The notes under the pieces were generated by a model. The model worked only from the letters and a program-made list of their open reading frames with translations. It had not been told where the DNA came from and searched no databases. The position numbers were made by a program, and so were the translations under genes. Shown in pieces: positions 6,595-7,236 of a stretch of DNA of 7,236 bases (its first letter is position 1; every line of letters begins with the position of its first letter). This stretch comes from Candidatus Hydrogenedentota bacterium. Its GTDB lineage: Bacteria > Hydrogenedentota > Hydrogenedentia > Hydrogenedentiales > CAITNO01. The DNA lies in NCBI GenBank assembly GCA_903922535.1, contig CAIXUF010001147.1, forward strand, positions 1 through 7,236, written 5' to 3'.

Positions 6595-7017
6595 ATGACC
6601 GATGTGTTCACCAAAGCCAAGCGTTCCGAAGTCATGTCGCGCATTCGTTCACACGGCAATGAACGGACAGAGTTGCGGCTGATTGCGATCATGCGCGAGG
6701 CGGGAATTACGGGTTGGCGACGGCATCAGGTGGTGTTTGGCAAGCCCGACTTTGTGTTTCGCCCGGAGAAGGTGGCGGTGTTTGTGGACGGGTGTTTCTG
6801 GCATGGGTGCCCGAAATGCTACCGGCGGCCGTCGTCAAACCGGAAGTTCTGGGATGCAAAGGCTGCGCGGAACCGCGCGCGCGACGAGGAGGTAACGAAA
6901 ACCCTGCGCAAGACGGGATGGAAAGTCGTGCGCATCTGGGAGCACCAGTTGAAGCAGCCGGGACGCGTGGCGTGGCGGCTGCGGAGGGCGTTGGGAAGGG
7001 TGAAGGGTGAAGTTTGA
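6595..7017 (+). CDS. vsr: Very short patch repair (Vsr)-like endonuclease
   Basis: Vsr enzymes nick T:G mismatches that arise when 5-methylcytosine deaminates, and are normally encoded beside a cytosine-5 methyltransferase. The 140-residue product has the family layout: DVFTKAKRSEVMSRIRSHGNE at the start, Glu26 in TELRL, GKPDFVF with catalytic Asp52, then FVDGCFWHGCPKC, a basic FWDAK..RNRARDEEV helix and GWKVVRIWEHQL. His70 corresponds to the conserved FWH histidine. Asp65 stands where E. coli Vsr has His64, a variant I associate with a Vsr/DUF559-like subgroup. Cys72, Cys75 and His117 could bind the structural zinc. ATG 6595 has GGGAAAG a few nt upstream. The protein is a little shorter than E. 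coli Vsr (156 residues), and its last residues (RVKGEV) are encoded within a purine-rich repeat. No methyltransferase is in the window. Confidence 0.88.
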   Translation: MTDVFTKAKRSEVMSRIRSHGNERTELRLIAIMREAGITGWRRHQVVFGKPDFVFRPEKVAVFVDGCFWHGCPKCYRRPSSNRKFWDAKAARNRARDEEVTKTLRKTGWKVVRIWEHQLKQPGRVAWRLRRALGRVKGEV

Positions 7018-7047
7018 AGGGTGAAGTTTGAAGGGGGAAGGGGGAAG
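7002..7047 (+). repeat. Purine-rich direct repeats overlapping the vsr stop
   Basis: GAAGGGTGAAGTTT occurs twice back to back (7002-7015 and 7016-7029) and decays into GAAGGGGGAAGGGGGAAG. The vsr stop TGA (7015-7017) lies across the junction, so the repeat has replaced or extended the 3' end of the gene. Apart from T residues the strand is all purine here, unlike the surrounding sequence. Confidence 0.8.
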
Positions 7048-7093
7048 TGTGCCGAACAGAATGAGCCCGGTGAGGCAAGTATTCCTGCTGATT

Positions 7094-7156
7094 TGCGTTC
7101 ATGACAAGAAAGGCGGACATAAGGGATCTGTCCCCACGCTGTACGAAATGAACGCA
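7094..7156. repeat. REP-like nested inverted repeat
   Basis: TGCGTTCAT (7094-7102) is the exact reverse complement of ATGAACGCA (7148-7156). Between them GGGA-TCTG-TCCC (7123-7134) forms an inner hairpin. The core ATAAGGGATCTGTCCCC resembles the short dispersed palindromes linked to REP-associated transposases, a likeness from memory and not a search. No transposase is present. Confidence 0.5.
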
Positions 7157-7217
7157 GCTTGCAACGATTCTGAGACATGGTAGTACACAGGGACGGGGCG
7201 GCCTTGCTGCTTTGGCT

Positions 7218-7236
7218 CATCCTGTACATCCTGTCA
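7218..7236 (+). repeat. 9-bp direct repeat at window edge
   Basis: CATCCTGTA (7218-7226) is followed directly by CATCCTGTC (7227-7235). The array may continue past the window; only two units are visible. Confidence 0.45.

Larger units (their letters stand above)
7018..7236. other. Gene-free repeat-bearing tail of the window
   Basis: After the vsr stop no convincing coding region exists on either strand. The stretch contains the end of the GA-rich repeats, a nested inverted repeat, a second GGGACGGGG motif (7192-7200) and a short direct repeat at the edge. This suggests a repeat-prone intergenic zone. Confidence 0.6.

Noticed and set aside
7002..7047. Short repeats considered as a CRISPR array
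   Set aside because: The units are 14 bp with no spacers and simple purine-rich composition.

Overview
GC-rich bacterial DNA (coding parts roughly two-thirds G+C) carrying six protein genes. The mix suggests a polymer-degrading, hydrogen-metabolising environmental bacterium, possibly of the Planctomycetes/Lentisphaerae/Hydrogenedentes type. The mix is a group 1 [NiFe] hydrogenase, a secreted GH127-type glycosidase, an FGE/SUMF-fold protein with a membrane-anchored partner, a Vsr-like endonuclease, and short repeats in most of the longer gaps. The taxonomic guess is inference; there is no rRNA or marker gene here.

Layout. (1) 2-1369, +: the last ~455 codons of a [NiFe]-hydrogenase large subunit, ending in the intact Ni-binding motif DPCLACAIH and a 15-residue cleavable tail. 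(2) 1375-1872, -: an unrecognised four-helix membrane protein, convergent with the hydrogenase, the two stop codons only 5 bp apart. (3) 1873-2185: a divergent intergenic region with a promoter candidate on each strand. Between them lies a 118-bp element bounded by 31-bp inverted repeats with one mismatch (2002-2032 and 2089-2119). (4) 2186-4309, +: a secreted GH127/DUF1680-type glycoside hydrolase with a C-terminal beta-sandwich module. (5) 4310-4739: a 430-bp gap of visibly lower GC, with a terminator-like hairpin and three good DnaA-box-like 9-mers, two of them in tandem 21 bp apart. (6) 4740-5438 and 5435-6370, +: an ATGA-overlapping gene pair, a single-pass membrane protein with an exported domain and an exported FGE/SUMF-like protein. 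(7) 6595-7017, +: a Vsr-like endonuclease with no methyltransferase beside it. (8) 7018-7236: purine-rich direct repeats, a nested inverted repeat of REP character and a 9-bp direct repeat, with no gene seen.

How the genes fit together. Only the 4740/5435 pair looks like a true operon. The glycosidase, the membrane-anchored protein and the SUMF-like protein are all predicted to act outside the cytoplasm and could belong to a glycan-degrading or surface-protein programme, but nothing shows that directly. The hydrogenase is the distal end of a unit lying upstream of the window. I found no complete new defence or mobile system. The items most worth checking are the DnaA-box cluster (possible oriC or DnaA-titration site), the 118-bp inverted-repeat element, and the orphan Vsr flanked by repeats.
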